Shown piece by piece: positions 1-5,969 of a stretch of DNA of 5,969 nt. The position numbers were made by a program, and so were the translations under genes. Source of the DNA: EC70 sp018675395 (GTDB taxonomy: Bacteria; Verrucomicrobiota; Verrucomicrobiia; Verrucomicrobiales; DEV007); the NCBI GenBank assembly GCA_018675395.1, contig JABGYE010000091.1, positions 1-5,969 on the forward strand, in the 5' to 3' direction. The notes below the pieces were generated by a model. The model was not told where the DNA came from and did not search any database. It saw only the letters and a list, made by a program, of their open reading frames with translations. Every line of letters starts with the position of its first letter. The stretch's first letter is position 1.

Positions 1-339
1 AGGTTCGGTTAATTTTTTTCGATGATCTGTTGGTGGCATTATTTCATCATCATCTTCTGACAGGATCCGTTGAGCGAGTGGGCTCTGACTCGCCTTGCCA
101 GGTACAATGACCTCTTTGATTGCGCTTTCTCTCATATCGAGACGTAACTTTGCCTTGCGATTACCCGCATCTGGTCCATGGCAGGACCAACAATTATCTG
201 CGAGGATGGGCCTCACATCTCGATTAAACTCAATTTTTTCAGCGGCCTGTGATTCGGTCATCAAAATTATTCCTGTAGCTAAGAGTAAGCAGCAAAAATG
301 ATTTTGCGTGAGGCACCGAATTGAATTGGGAATTAGCAT
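1..339 (-). CDS. Planctomycete-type cytochrome c (PSCyt1) domain protein, N-terminal part, truncated by window edge
   Basis: Reading the minus strand from the ATG at 339-337 gives 113 codons open to base 1, so only the N-terminus is present. Residues 1-32 look like a Sec signal peptide: a short N-terminus with Arg8, a hydrophobic core LLLATGIIL (18-26), and a likely cut after ESQA near residue 32. The mature part starts AEKIEFNRDVRPIL and carries the haem c motif CWSCHG at 50-55. The segment RKAKLRLDMRESA (61-73) and a distal MPP at 101-103 (probable Met haem ligand) follow. This order is characteristic of PSCyt1 (PF07635), which in PVC bacteria usually precedes DUF1549 and DUF1553 in large secreted proteins; those domains would lie left of the window. 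A downstream in-frame ATG (Met27) would lose most of the signal peptide, so the first ATG is preferred. A weak purine-rich AAGAAG lies six bases upstream. The family's substrate is poorly defined; an exported redox or polysaccharide-related role is inferred. Confidence 0.88.
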   Translation of the reverse strand, partial: MLIPNSIRCLTQNHFCCLLLATGIILMTESQAAEKIEFNRDVRPILADNCWSCHGPDAGNRKAKLRLDMRESAIKEVIVPGKASQSPLAQRILSEDDDEIMPPTDHRKKLTEP

Positions 340-363
340 ATAACGCTTCTTGATCAATACTGG

Positions 364-392
364 ATTATTGTTTCCATTTTATTCTTAGCCAA
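364..392 (-). promoter_or_regulatory. Candidate sigma70-like promoter for the cytochrome gene
   Basis: On the minus strand, TTGGCT (392-387, 4 of 6 matches to TTGACA) is followed after exactly 17 bases by AATAAT (369-364, 5 of 6 matches to TATAAT, but lacking the first T). Transcription would start near 357 and leave a leader of about 20 bases before the ATG at 339. The spacing and position are good, but the region is AT-rich, so chance matches are easy. Confidence 0.33.
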
Positions 393-422
393 GCCTTGAT
401 TGCTTTAAAATTATCGCCGCCA

Positions 423-451
423 TTGAGGCTTATATTAGTTCATTTTAATAT
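423..451 (+). promoter_or_regulatory. Weak candidate promoter for the TPR/propeller operon
   Basis: TTGAGG (423-428, 4 of 6 to TTGACA) and TAATAT (446-451, 4 of 6 to TATAAT) are spaced by 17 bases. This would give a leader of roughly 195 bases before the ATG at 655. An alternative -10-like TATAGTGTAATAA at 586-598 lies closer to the gene but has no good -35 partner at standard spacing. Either may be a chance match in AT-rich DNA. Confidence 0.2.
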
Positions 452-654
452 GCCTATGGATTCAGTCGAAAATTGTGAGAATGAACATCATATTAACAGC
501 GAGAACTCTAAAATTGTTTAATAATCAGAAGAGTGAATAAAAGGTGATTTTTTAAGTTTGCCCAATGCTTAGATTTCTAGCACCCTATAGTGTAATAAAT
601 ATGAATTTTGAGTAGTTATTAAGAGATTCAGTTATTTGTTTTAATTTTATTTTT

Positions 655-3600
655 ATGATCAGAACCATGATTAGCGTTTTCCGGTTTTTTCCATTTAGTT
701 TCATTTTTTATCTTTCTTTGATCGTTCCATTTGCCGTTGCGCAAGAACCAAAGGGGTTGCCGGTTCCCAAAAAAGAATCCACGCCCAAGAAAGATCCTGC
801 CCTTGACCAATACTATGTGGCAAATGCTGCTTTTAATAGAAAACTTTATCCAGTGGCTGTGAGTCAATTTGAGGCTTTCCTTGAGAAAAATCCTGACCAC
901 TCCAAGGCTGACCTTGCTGGGCAGGGACTTGCCCTTAGCCTTTATGCTCTTAAGCAGTATGAAAAGGCAATGCCTCGTCTCGATGCACTTCTAAAGAAAG
1001 AGAAACTTGATCCTAAAGTGAGCCGAGAGCGGCTCGTCATGCTTCATGGTCAGTGTCTGATGATTTCAGGAAAGCGGGTCGATGCAAAGGCATTGTTTCT
1101 TGCCGAGATTAAAGGGCTAACGGATAAATCTTATCGTGGAGCTGCATTGGCTGCAATCTGTGATGTTAGCTTCAGCGAGAAGAAATGGCTTGATGTGGAA
1201 AAGTGGGCTGTCGGTCTTATTACTTCTAAGCCAGGACCTGAAGGTCTTGCTCGGGTCCTCTATCAGCAGGGCTATGCTAAATATCAACTCAAAAAACCTC
1301 AGGAGGCCATTCAGTCATTGGTTGGAATTGCCACATTGGAGGCAAATAAACTATGGTCAACGAGGGCAAATTATATTCTTGGAGAGTGCTATAATTTACT
1401 CAAGGAGTATGGCAAAGCAGAGCAGTCTTTCTTAGCTGCACTGCCAAGTCTCGGGCCTCCAGAATCTACAGAATGCCATTACAGGTTGGGTATTACTCGG
1501 TTCACTTTAAAGAAGTATTCGGATAGCATTGAGGATCTTGGGAAATACATCAAAGATGCGCCTGAAGGTAAGCACATAGGAGAAGCTACCTTTTATATTG
1601 CAAGAGCGCACCTCGAAGAAAAAAACTTTGAAGAGGCAGGAACTGCCTTCGCTTCTTTGAGTGCAGGAGAAGGATCAATAGCAGCGAGAGCAAGTCTATG
1701 GCATGCACGAGTCTTTGCCCGTAACGGTAAGGATTATGATAAGGCGTCAGAGATTCTGGAGGATGCGGCTGATCGTTTTGCAGAATCAGAAATCATCACC
1801 GATCTTCGTTTCGATTATGCGAATGCGTTGATGGGTAGAAAAGCACCTGACTGGAAGTCAGCGCTTTCTTTGCTTGGCGAAGTTCAAAAAGATGAAAAAT
1901 TCTCGCAACTGGCAGAACTATTGGTCCAGAAATCTGTGTGCCAACAGAATCTTGCCGATTATGAGAATAGTCTCAGCTCTATTGATGAATTTATTTCCTC
2001 ATTTCCTGAACATCCCCTGAAAGGAATTGCTCTTTTTTCAAAAGCGGAAAATTTATTTTTACTAAAGAAAATCGAGGAAGCAGGGTCTGTATATGCAGAT
2101 TTCCTTAGTGATTTCCCTCAGCATCCGAACAAATTAATTGCTCAGTTCCGAATCGTACAGATTAATCATGGTGAGGGCCAGTGGGAAGAGTGCCTAAAAG
2201 ATTCAGCATCTCTTCAGAAACAATTTAAAGACAACCCCCTTCAAGAGCTGAAAGGACCACTTTTTGCTCAGTTAGATTTTATCATGGGAGACTGTTCTTT
2301 CCGTTTAGAGCAATGGGAAGAAGCCATCGCTCATTTGGAAAAATTTTCAGCTTCGAATATTTCAGAAGGCAAGGTAACTGCGATTGAAAATCTGGACACT
2401 GCCCTGATGCAGTTAGCAGTGGCTCATTCTCGTCAGGGAGATGACGCGCAGTCTTTGTCGAAACTTAAGGTTCTCGTCGATACTTATCCTGGATCCACAC
2501 CTCACCTTCCATTAGCCTTAGCGGAACAGGGTCGCATTGGTTTTGAGTCAGGCGATTATAAAGCTGCTCGTACTGCGTTAGAAGGGTTCCTTGAGGAGGA
2601 CAAGAAAATGTTGAAGCCGTTTTCAGATGGAGCTGAAGATCAGCGGCCCAGAGTTATGTATTATCTTGGTTGGATCGATTCCTCTGAAGCTAAACATGAG
2701 TCTGCAGCCGCAAATTTTGCAAAGGTTTTGGACCTTGATTCACAGCATCCGCTGGCTTCTGATGCTGCATTGCAACAAGGTGTGTCTTTGGTCAATGTCG
2801 GAGATTTCAAGTCTTCGAGTAAGCATTTATTGGATGTAATCGAAAATTATCCAAAACATGCCAAGCTTGCCAGAGTCATTTATTATGCTGGAATTTCTCT
2901 TGCCAGGCAGAGTCAGTGGGATTCAGCTGCAGTGCAGTTTAGCTCATTGATTGAAAATTATCCCAGTTCTGATTTTACTGACCGGGCTCTTTATGAATTG
3001 GCTTGGTGTAATCGAAGTTCCGAAAAGATTGAGGAGGCGGTTGAACTTTATCAGACACTCTTAAAGGAACACCCTAAAAGTTCACTCGTAGCTAAAGTCC
3101 AGAGTGAATTGGCAGAGATGAATTTAAAAGGAGGTAATATTGAGGAGGTCATCGATCAGTTAACCGAGGCCCTTGAAGGTGTGAAGGATGAGAAGCTACG
3201 TGCTGATATCCGATACCAATTAGCAAGCGCTCATCTCAAGGCGGCTGATTATAAAATTGCTGCAGTCCAATTCGAAGAGATGCTCAAGGATTATCCTGAA
3301 TCAAAGTTATTGGATCGTATCTTGTTTAATGCTGGTGAGTGTCGGCTAAAGCTTGGTGAGATGGAACCTGCGAGTATACATTTTACTGCTGCCTCTGGAG
3401 TCGAAGGGAGTCCGGATGCGCTTTCGGAATCAGTCATGATGCGGCTTGGTGAAACTCAATCTGCTACAGGAAAACATAGCGAAGCAAAAATCACATATGC
3501 GGGTTTCCTTGAGCGTTTTAAGGAGAGTCGCTGGAGAAGAAATGCTTCTTTCGGACTAGCATATGCAACTGATCTTAGCGGGAACTCTGCTGATGCAATT

Positions 3601-3915
3601 CCTCTTTACAAGGCATTAGTTTCTTCTGATAACGTGGATTTGTGGACTGTTCGCTCCCGTTATCAGGTTGGGCTTTGTTATATGAATTTAAAGAAATATG
3701 AGGAAGCCCTCGTCGAATTTGTGAACCTTGAGATCAATTATCCACAGTACCCTAATTGGCAGGCGAATTCAGTACTGGGCGTGGGTCGCATTCTTTTGGA
3801 ACAGAAGAAAACTGATCAGGCGATCGAACGGTTCAAGGAAGTATTGAACCGATACAAGGACGAGGAGGCCATTAGCCTTGCTCAAAATTATCTAGAAAAA
3901 ATTGAGTCAGAATAG
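655..3915 (+). CDS. Exported TPR-repeat solenoid protein (1086 aa)
   Basis: The product begins with a clear Sec signal peptide: Arg3 and Arg10, a hydrophobic Phe/Leu/Ile core over residues 11-26, and an AVA-Q cleavage site after residue 29. A Pro/Lys-rich linker (31-50) follows, then tandem helix-turn-helix repeats to the C-terminus. The repeats have TPR hallmarks: Ala/Gly/Tyr at helix contacts, for example YQQGYAKYQLKKPQEA, YRLGITRFTLKKY and YQVGLCYMNLKKYEEA, and NYP or FP turns at unit ends. No catalytic domain, lipobox or later membrane helix is seen, so a soluble periplasmic or outer-membrane-associated scaffold is inferred. TPR domains generally bind proteins. The start at 655 is chosen because the frame has a TAG at 613 and no earlier ATG; Met5 at 667 is an alternative that keeps the signal peptide. 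No Shine-Dalgarno sequence lies close upstream. It is the first gene of an operon with the propeller gene 18 bases downstream. Resemblance to BamD, YbgF or PorW-type TPR proteins is at repeat level only. Confidence 0.93.
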   Translation: MIRTMISVFRFFPFSFIFYLSLIVPFAVAQEPKGLPVPKKESTPKKDPALDQYYVANAAFNRKLYPVAVSQFEAFLEKNPDHSKADLAGQGLALSLYALKQYEKAMPRLDALLKKEKLDPKVSRERLVMLHGQCLMISGKRVDAKALFLAEIKGLTDKSYRGAALAAICDVSFSEKKWLDVEKWAVGLITSKPGPEGLARVLYQQGYAKYQLKKPQEAIQSLVGIATLEANKLWSTRANYILGECYNLLKEYGKAEQSFLAALPSLGPPESTECHYRLGITRFTLKKYSDSIEDLGKYIKDAPEGKHIGEATFYIARAHLEEKNFEEAGTAFASLSAGEGSIAARASLWHARVFARNGKDYDKASEILEDAADRFAESEIITDLRFDYANALMGRKAPDWKSALSLLGEVQKDEKFSQLAELLVQKSVCQQNLADYENSLSSIDEFISSFPEHPLKGIALFSKAENLFLLKKIEEAGSVYADFLSDFPQHPNKLIAQFRIVQINHGEGQWEECLKDSASLQKQFKDNPLQELKGPLFAQLDFIMGDCSFRLEQWEEAIAHLEKFSASNISEGKVTAIENLDTALMQLAVAHSRQGDDAQSLSKLKVLVDTYPGSTPHLPLALAEQGRIGFESGDYKAARTALEGFLEEDKKMLKPFSDGAEDQRPRVMYYLGWIDSSEAKHESAAANFAKVLDLDSQHPLASDAALQQGVSLVNVGDFKSSSKHLLDVIENYPKHAKLARVIYYAGISLARQSQWDSAAVQFSSLIENYPSSDFTDRALYELAWCNRSSEKIEEAVELYQTLLKEHPKSSLVAKVQSELAEMNLKGGNIEEVIDQLTEALEGVKDEKLRADIRYQLASAHLKAADYKIAAVQFEEMLKDYPESKLLDRILFNAGECRLKLGEMEPASIHFTAASGVEGSPDALSESVMMRLGETQSATGKHSEAKITYAGFLERFKESRWRRNASFGLAYATDLSGNSADAIPLYKALVSSDNVDLWTVRSRYQVGLCYMNLKKYEEALVEFVNLEINYPQYPNWQANSVLGVGRILLEQKKTDQAIERFKEVLNRYKDEEAISLAQNYLEKIESE
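802..3894 (+). repeat. Protein-level tandem array of about 27 TPR-like units, about 37 residues (111 bp) each
   Basis: Aligning the end of the second helix of each unit by eye gives anchors at residues 80, 117, 154, 193, 229, 266, 303, 340, 376, 413, 451, 488, 525, 567, 612, 649, 696, 733, 770, 807, 844, 881, 918, 956, 993, 1030 and 1068. Of 26 intervals, 17 are exactly 37 residues, six are 36, 38 or 39, and three are longer (42, 45 and 47). The best conserved turns are NYPKH (731-735), NYPSS (768-772), EHPKS (805-809) and DYPES (879-883). The repeats are diverged, and I see no near-identical DNA copies, so this is an old duplication series. Canonical TPR units are 34 residues. Some weak anchors were placed by register rather than by sequence. 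Confidence 0.75.
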
Positions 3916-3925
3916 ACTCTGAGAA

Positions 3926-3940
3926 AGCTCAAAATGAGCT
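3926..3940 (+). promoter_or_regulatory. Perfect 6-bp hairpin overlapping the start codon of the propeller gene
   Basis: AGCTCA (3926-3931) and TGAGCT (3935-3940) are exact reverse complements separated by AAA, the last A of which begins the ATG at 3934. The U and G of the start codon lie in the 3' arm, and the end of the weak ribosome-binding sequence GAGAAAG (3921-3927) lies in the 5' arm. There is no following T-run, so it is not a terminator. A ribosome finishing the TPR gene at TAG 3913-3915 would approach and could open the stem, so translational coupling is a reasonable inference. A three-base loop and short stem make it only modestly stable. Confidence 0.4.
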
Positions 3941-5969
3941 ATTATAAAAGGCTTGCTAAACTCATCTCGGCAATGCGGATACCGCGTTGTTCTTGGCGCT
4001 CTATCTTACGGGCTGTTAAGGGTTTGAAGTGGTCAGATGTCAAGCGATGGTCGGGTCCGGCAATAGCATTGTTGGTTGCGTTGATTATTCTGTGGAACCT
4101 TGGTGGTAAGGCGCGCAGAGAAGTCTGGGCCTACTACACTGATGGTGAGGATATTCGTATAGGTGCTCAGGAAAACAAAGCCCGTTCCGTTTTGTGGGAA
4201 CCTCCTTCTCCGACCATTTTGCCAAAAGGAGAAGAAAAGGAAAAATTGAAGGAGGGTCCGTCCGGAAATTTTGAAGCTGCATTTTCTGCGGATGGTAGGC
4301 AAATGGCCCTGGTCCTCGAACGAGAGAAAGGCTCTGATATTTTCATTTCATCTTGGGACGGTAGGGTCTGGTCGGTGCCTGAACCTATTACAAATATTAA
4401 TACAGATTCTAATGAGAGAGGCCCTGCATTTTCGGCTTCTGGTAATTATTTATATTTTAGCTCTGACCGGAAAGGTGGGCAGGGAGGTTATGACATTTAT
4501 GCGGCTCTCTGGAATGGGACCCAATGGGCCACCGTAAAGGGTCTTAGCTCAAGCATTAATGGACCAAATAATGAAACGGGACCTGCTCCTTCATCCGATG
4601 ATTCGGTATTATATTTTTCATCTGATCGGAACGGAACCGAAGACCAGGACATTTATGCTGCCGTACGTGAACAAGGTTCCGCAAAGGCGCCAGAACCGGC
4701 TATGCTCCAGTTCACTGATTCTGTTCCGGTTAATGATCTCAATTCTCGATCCAATGATGTGCAGGCAGCACTCACTAAAAAAGGGTCTCATGTATTTCTT
4801 TCTTCGGACCGTGAAGATGATTCAGTTTTTGGTGTTTATATGAGTCGCGTAATTGGCGATGAAGTTCAATCTCCTGAACGTGTGGACCTTTATATTAAAG
4901 AAGATAATGTTACGGATCCGGCAGTCCGAATGGATGGATTTGATCTGCTCTTTAGTACAGATTATGGTTCTTCTGAGGCTGATGAAGAAAGTGATTATCG
5001 CTTATATAAGTCAACTACGCGTGAAGTATTTGGCTATCGAGATTCTAGCCGATGGGAAGAATATAAAAATGCTTTAGGAAAATTAAAGTGGTGGTTAATC
5101 GCGGCACTGTTAGCGCTCCTTGCTCTTATCTATCTATTAGAAACGTGGCAGGACATTACGAGTCTATTACATAAGTGCATAGCTGCATCGATGGCCTTGC
5201 ATTTACTGCTTTTATTGCTGGCCACTGCCTGGTTTATTACTCAGGAATTTGAACAGCAGAGCGAAAATCTATCGAGTGAGATTGCTATTAGTTTAGATGC
5301 TCTTTCGCAGGAGGAATTGGCTATGGAAAGTGCTCCTGAAGAGGCAGAGATATCTGATCCTAGTACTCAAATATCAATCGAGAAAGCCGAGAGTGATTTC
5401 AATATCCCGGAACTAAAGCCACAGGAATTAGTTGAGAATATACCTGAGGCGGAATCACAATTTCAGGAGTCTCTGGACATTGAAATTCAGATTTCACAGG
5501 CCGAGGTACAAGAAGATTCGATGGCTCAGAAAGTGAATGAATCGAGTCTCATCGCTGAGCTCTCTGAACCTGTTTTGCCTGAGATTGAGGAAGCTTTACT
5601 GGAGGAGGATCCGAACCGAACGACTCAGGACAAGGAAGCGGCTGAATCTAATAATGTTTTTGAGCCTGAGATTGAAAGTACTGAATTATCCAAGGCAGAA
5701 ATGGATGCGGTTTCTGACAGTGCGGTTGAGAGTGAGACCGGAAGTGAGTCAGTAGCGTCCGGGAGTTTGGTGGCGGCGGCGACGCAGGCCGAGAGTCAGT
5801 TAACAGAATCTGGAGGAGCTTCTCAGGAAGCGGCCCAGACGCCAGAGCTTGCATCGGGAAGTTTACCTGAGTTAGCGCTTGTGGAGCCTGGAGCTCCTCA
5901 GCTTGAGGAAGTGACTGGTGATCCTGGAGCGCAGCAGGCGGATCCATCGAAAGACACCTTTGAGCCTGG
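3934..5969 (+). CDS. Membrane-anchored PD40/WD40-like beta-propeller protein with TonB-like helix and acidic tail (3' end outside window)
   Basis: The frame is open from the ATG at 3934 to the window edge: 678 full codons with no stop. The order is as follows. A basic N-terminus (1-40) is rich in Lys and Arg. A membrane helix follows at about 41-57 (PAIALLVALIILW). PD40-like blades span about 110-366, with SSDR motifs at 176, 229 and 290 and DIYAA-type strands. Two membrane helices lie at 386-402 and 415-435. A Glu-rich tail runs from 437 onward. By the positive-inside rule the N-terminus is cytoplasmic, so the propeller and tail would be periplasmic; the Lys residues before the second helix (378-385) weaken this slightly. 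PD40 propellers occur in TolB and in TPR/OmpA envelope proteins and usually mediate protein or peptidoglycan-linked contacts. A weak GAGAAAG lies six bases before the ATG. The spacing says it is cotranscribed with the TPR gene. A C-terminal TonB, vWA or other domain may follow off-window. I know no gene name for it. Confidence 0.87.
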   Translation, partial: MSYYKRLAKLISAMRIPRCSWRSILRAVKGLKWSDVKRWSGPAIALLVALIILWNLGGKARREVWAYYTDGEDIRIGAQENKARSVLWEPPSPTILPKGEEKEKLKEGPSGNFEAAFSADGRQMALVLEREKGSDIFISSWDGRVWSVPEPITNINTDSNERGPAFSASGNYLYFSSDRKGGQGGYDIYAALWNGTQWATVKGLSSSINGPNNETGPAPSSDDSVLYFSSDRNGTEDQDIYAAVREQGSAKAPEPAMLQFTDSVPVNDLNSRSNDVQAALTKKGSHVFLSSDREDDSVFGVYMSRVIGDEVQSPERVDLYIKEDNVTDPAVRMDGFDLLFSTDYGSSEADEESDYRLYKSTTREVFGYRDSSRWEEYKNALGKLKWWLIAALLALLALIYLLETWQDITSLLHKCIAASMALHLLLLLLATAWFITQEFEQQSENLSSEIAISLDALSQEELAMESAPEEAEISDPSTQISIEKAESDFNIPELKPQELVENIPEAESQFQESLDIEIQISQAEVQEDSMAQKVNESSLIAELSEPVLPEIEEALLEEDPNRTTQDKEAAESNNVFEPEIESTELSKAEMDAVSDSAVESETGSESVASGSLVAAATQAESQLTESGGASQEAAQTPELASGSLPELALVEPGAPQLEEVTGDPGAQQADPSKDTFEP
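4261..5031 (+). other. PD40/WD40-like beta-propeller domain (residues about 110-366)
   Basis: Five blade-like units can be aligned on the strand containing SSDR. LVLERE (126-131) belongs to blade 1. LYFSSDRKGGQGGYDIY (173-189) belongs to blade 2, LYFSSDRNGTEDQDIY (226-241) to blade 3, VFLSSDRED (287-295) to blade 4, and LLFSTDYG (338-345) to blade 5. Each is preceded by a short P-x-S/D-G or similar turn, such as FSADG (117-121) and FSASG (166-170). The spacings are 49, 53, 61 and 51 residues. TolB-type propellers have six blades, so one blade may be too diverged to see, or the ring may be five-bladed. Confidence 0.8.
5089..5238 (+). other. Two membrane helices, the second with a TonB-like Ser-x3-His motif
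   Basis: Residues 386-402 (WWLIAALLALLALIYLL) and 415-435 are uninterrupted hydrophobic stretches joined by a short loop, ETWQDITSLLHK (403-414). The second helix contains Ser419 and His423, spaced as Ser16 and His20 are in the TonB membrane helix, where these residues matter for coupling to ExbB/ExbD. The motif is short and similar patterns occur in other anchored envelope proteins, so the link is suggestive only. Confidence 0.55.
5242..5967 (+). other. Glu-rich low-complexity tail (residues 437-678, continues)
   Basis: My hand count gives 48 Glu among 242 residues, against only about seven Lys plus Arg, with no Trp or Tyr. Ser, Ala, Gln and Pro make up much of the rest. A short motif ASGSL occurs at 608-612 and 640-644. 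The composition indicates an extended, strongly acidic, probably disordered linker or spacer rather than a folded enzyme domain. The DNA also becomes visibly more GC-rich near 5755-5969. Confidence 0.75.

Larger units (their letters stand above)
340..654. other. Divergent AT-rich intergenic region
   Basis: These 315 bases separate the divergently transcribed cytochrome and TPR genes. They hold one candidate promoter per direction (364-392 minus, 423-451 plus). I see no tRNA, no convincing small gene, no riboswitch-like structure and no rho-independent terminator. The part just before the TPR start (about 593-654) is especially T- and A-rich. Confidence 0.7.

Noticed and set aside
95..301. 68-codon plus-strand open frame
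   Set aside because: It lies antisense to the cytochrome c-type gene, whose CxxCH motif and signal peptide are clear on the other strand.
405..448. Inverted repeat TTAAAAT (405-411) and ATTTTAA (442-448)
   Set aside because: The arms are pure A/T, with a 30-base loop, in AT-rich DNA; not convincing as an operator or terminator.
450..521. 23-codon ORF in the intergenic region (MPMDSVENCENEHH...)
   Set aside because: It has no ribosome-binding sequence, a length expected by chance, and a start overlapping the candidate -10 box.
628..900. 90-codon minus-strand open frame over the start of the TPR gene
   Set aside because: It is antisense to the signal peptide and first repeats of the 1086-aa protein and has no recognisable features of its own.
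4033..4302. Two overlapping minus-strand open frames (89 and 65 codons)
   Set aside because: They are antisense to the continuous propeller-gene frame, which carries the membrane anchor and first blade here.
4271..5077. Three consecutive plus-strand open frames of 74-94 codons in another frame
   Set aside because: They are out-of-frame shadows of the propeller gene; their translations show no family signal, while the chosen frame shows repeated SSDR blades.
5648..5947. 99-codon minus-strand open frame
   Set aside because: It is antisense to the Glu-rich tail. Biased GAG/GAA and GCx codons suppress stops on the opposite strand, which explains the long Leu/Gln/Pro-rich shadow.

Overview
The window looks like a piece of chromosome from a PVC-group bacterium (Verrucomicrobiota, Planctomycetota or Lentisphaerota). 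The main clue is the first gene, on the minus strand, which encodes the N-terminus of a planctomycete-type cytochrome c protein (PSCyt1 domain with CWSCH haem motif), a family strongly expanded in that superphylum. The coding sequence is moderately AT-leaning, the intergenic DNA is clearly AT-rich, and Shine-Dalgarno signals are weak or absent, which fits but does not narrow the assignment. No tRNA, rRNA, insertion sequence, CRISPR array or phage gene is visible.

Layout. Positions 1-339 (minus strand) hold the 5' end of the secreted cytochrome c-type gene, which runs off the left edge. Positions 340-654 form a divergent intergenic region with one plausible promoter for each direction. Positions 655-3915 (plus) encode a 1086-residue exported protein made almost entirely of TPR-like helical repeats: about 27 units in a strikingly regular register of about 37 residues. 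After an 18-nt gap containing a small perfect hairpin, a second plus-strand gene starts at 3934 and stays open to the right edge (678 codons visible, no stop). It encodes a membrane protein with an N-terminal membrane anchor, a PD40/WD40-like beta-propeller of about five recognisable blades, a pair of further membrane helices, and a long Glu-rich low-complexity tail.

How they may work together. The two plus-strand genes are almost certainly one operon: same strand, 18-nt spacing, and no terminator between them. The first product should be exported to the periplasm or outer membrane. The second should sit in the inner membrane with its propeller and acidic tail probably outside the cytoplasm. 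The last membrane helix carries a Ser-x3-His motif like that of the TonB membrane helix, followed by an extended acidic region, so an energy-coupled or envelope-spanning TPR/propeller complex is a reasonable hypothesis. This is inference; the exact function is not known from the sequence. The divergent cytochrome gene is probably functionally separate.
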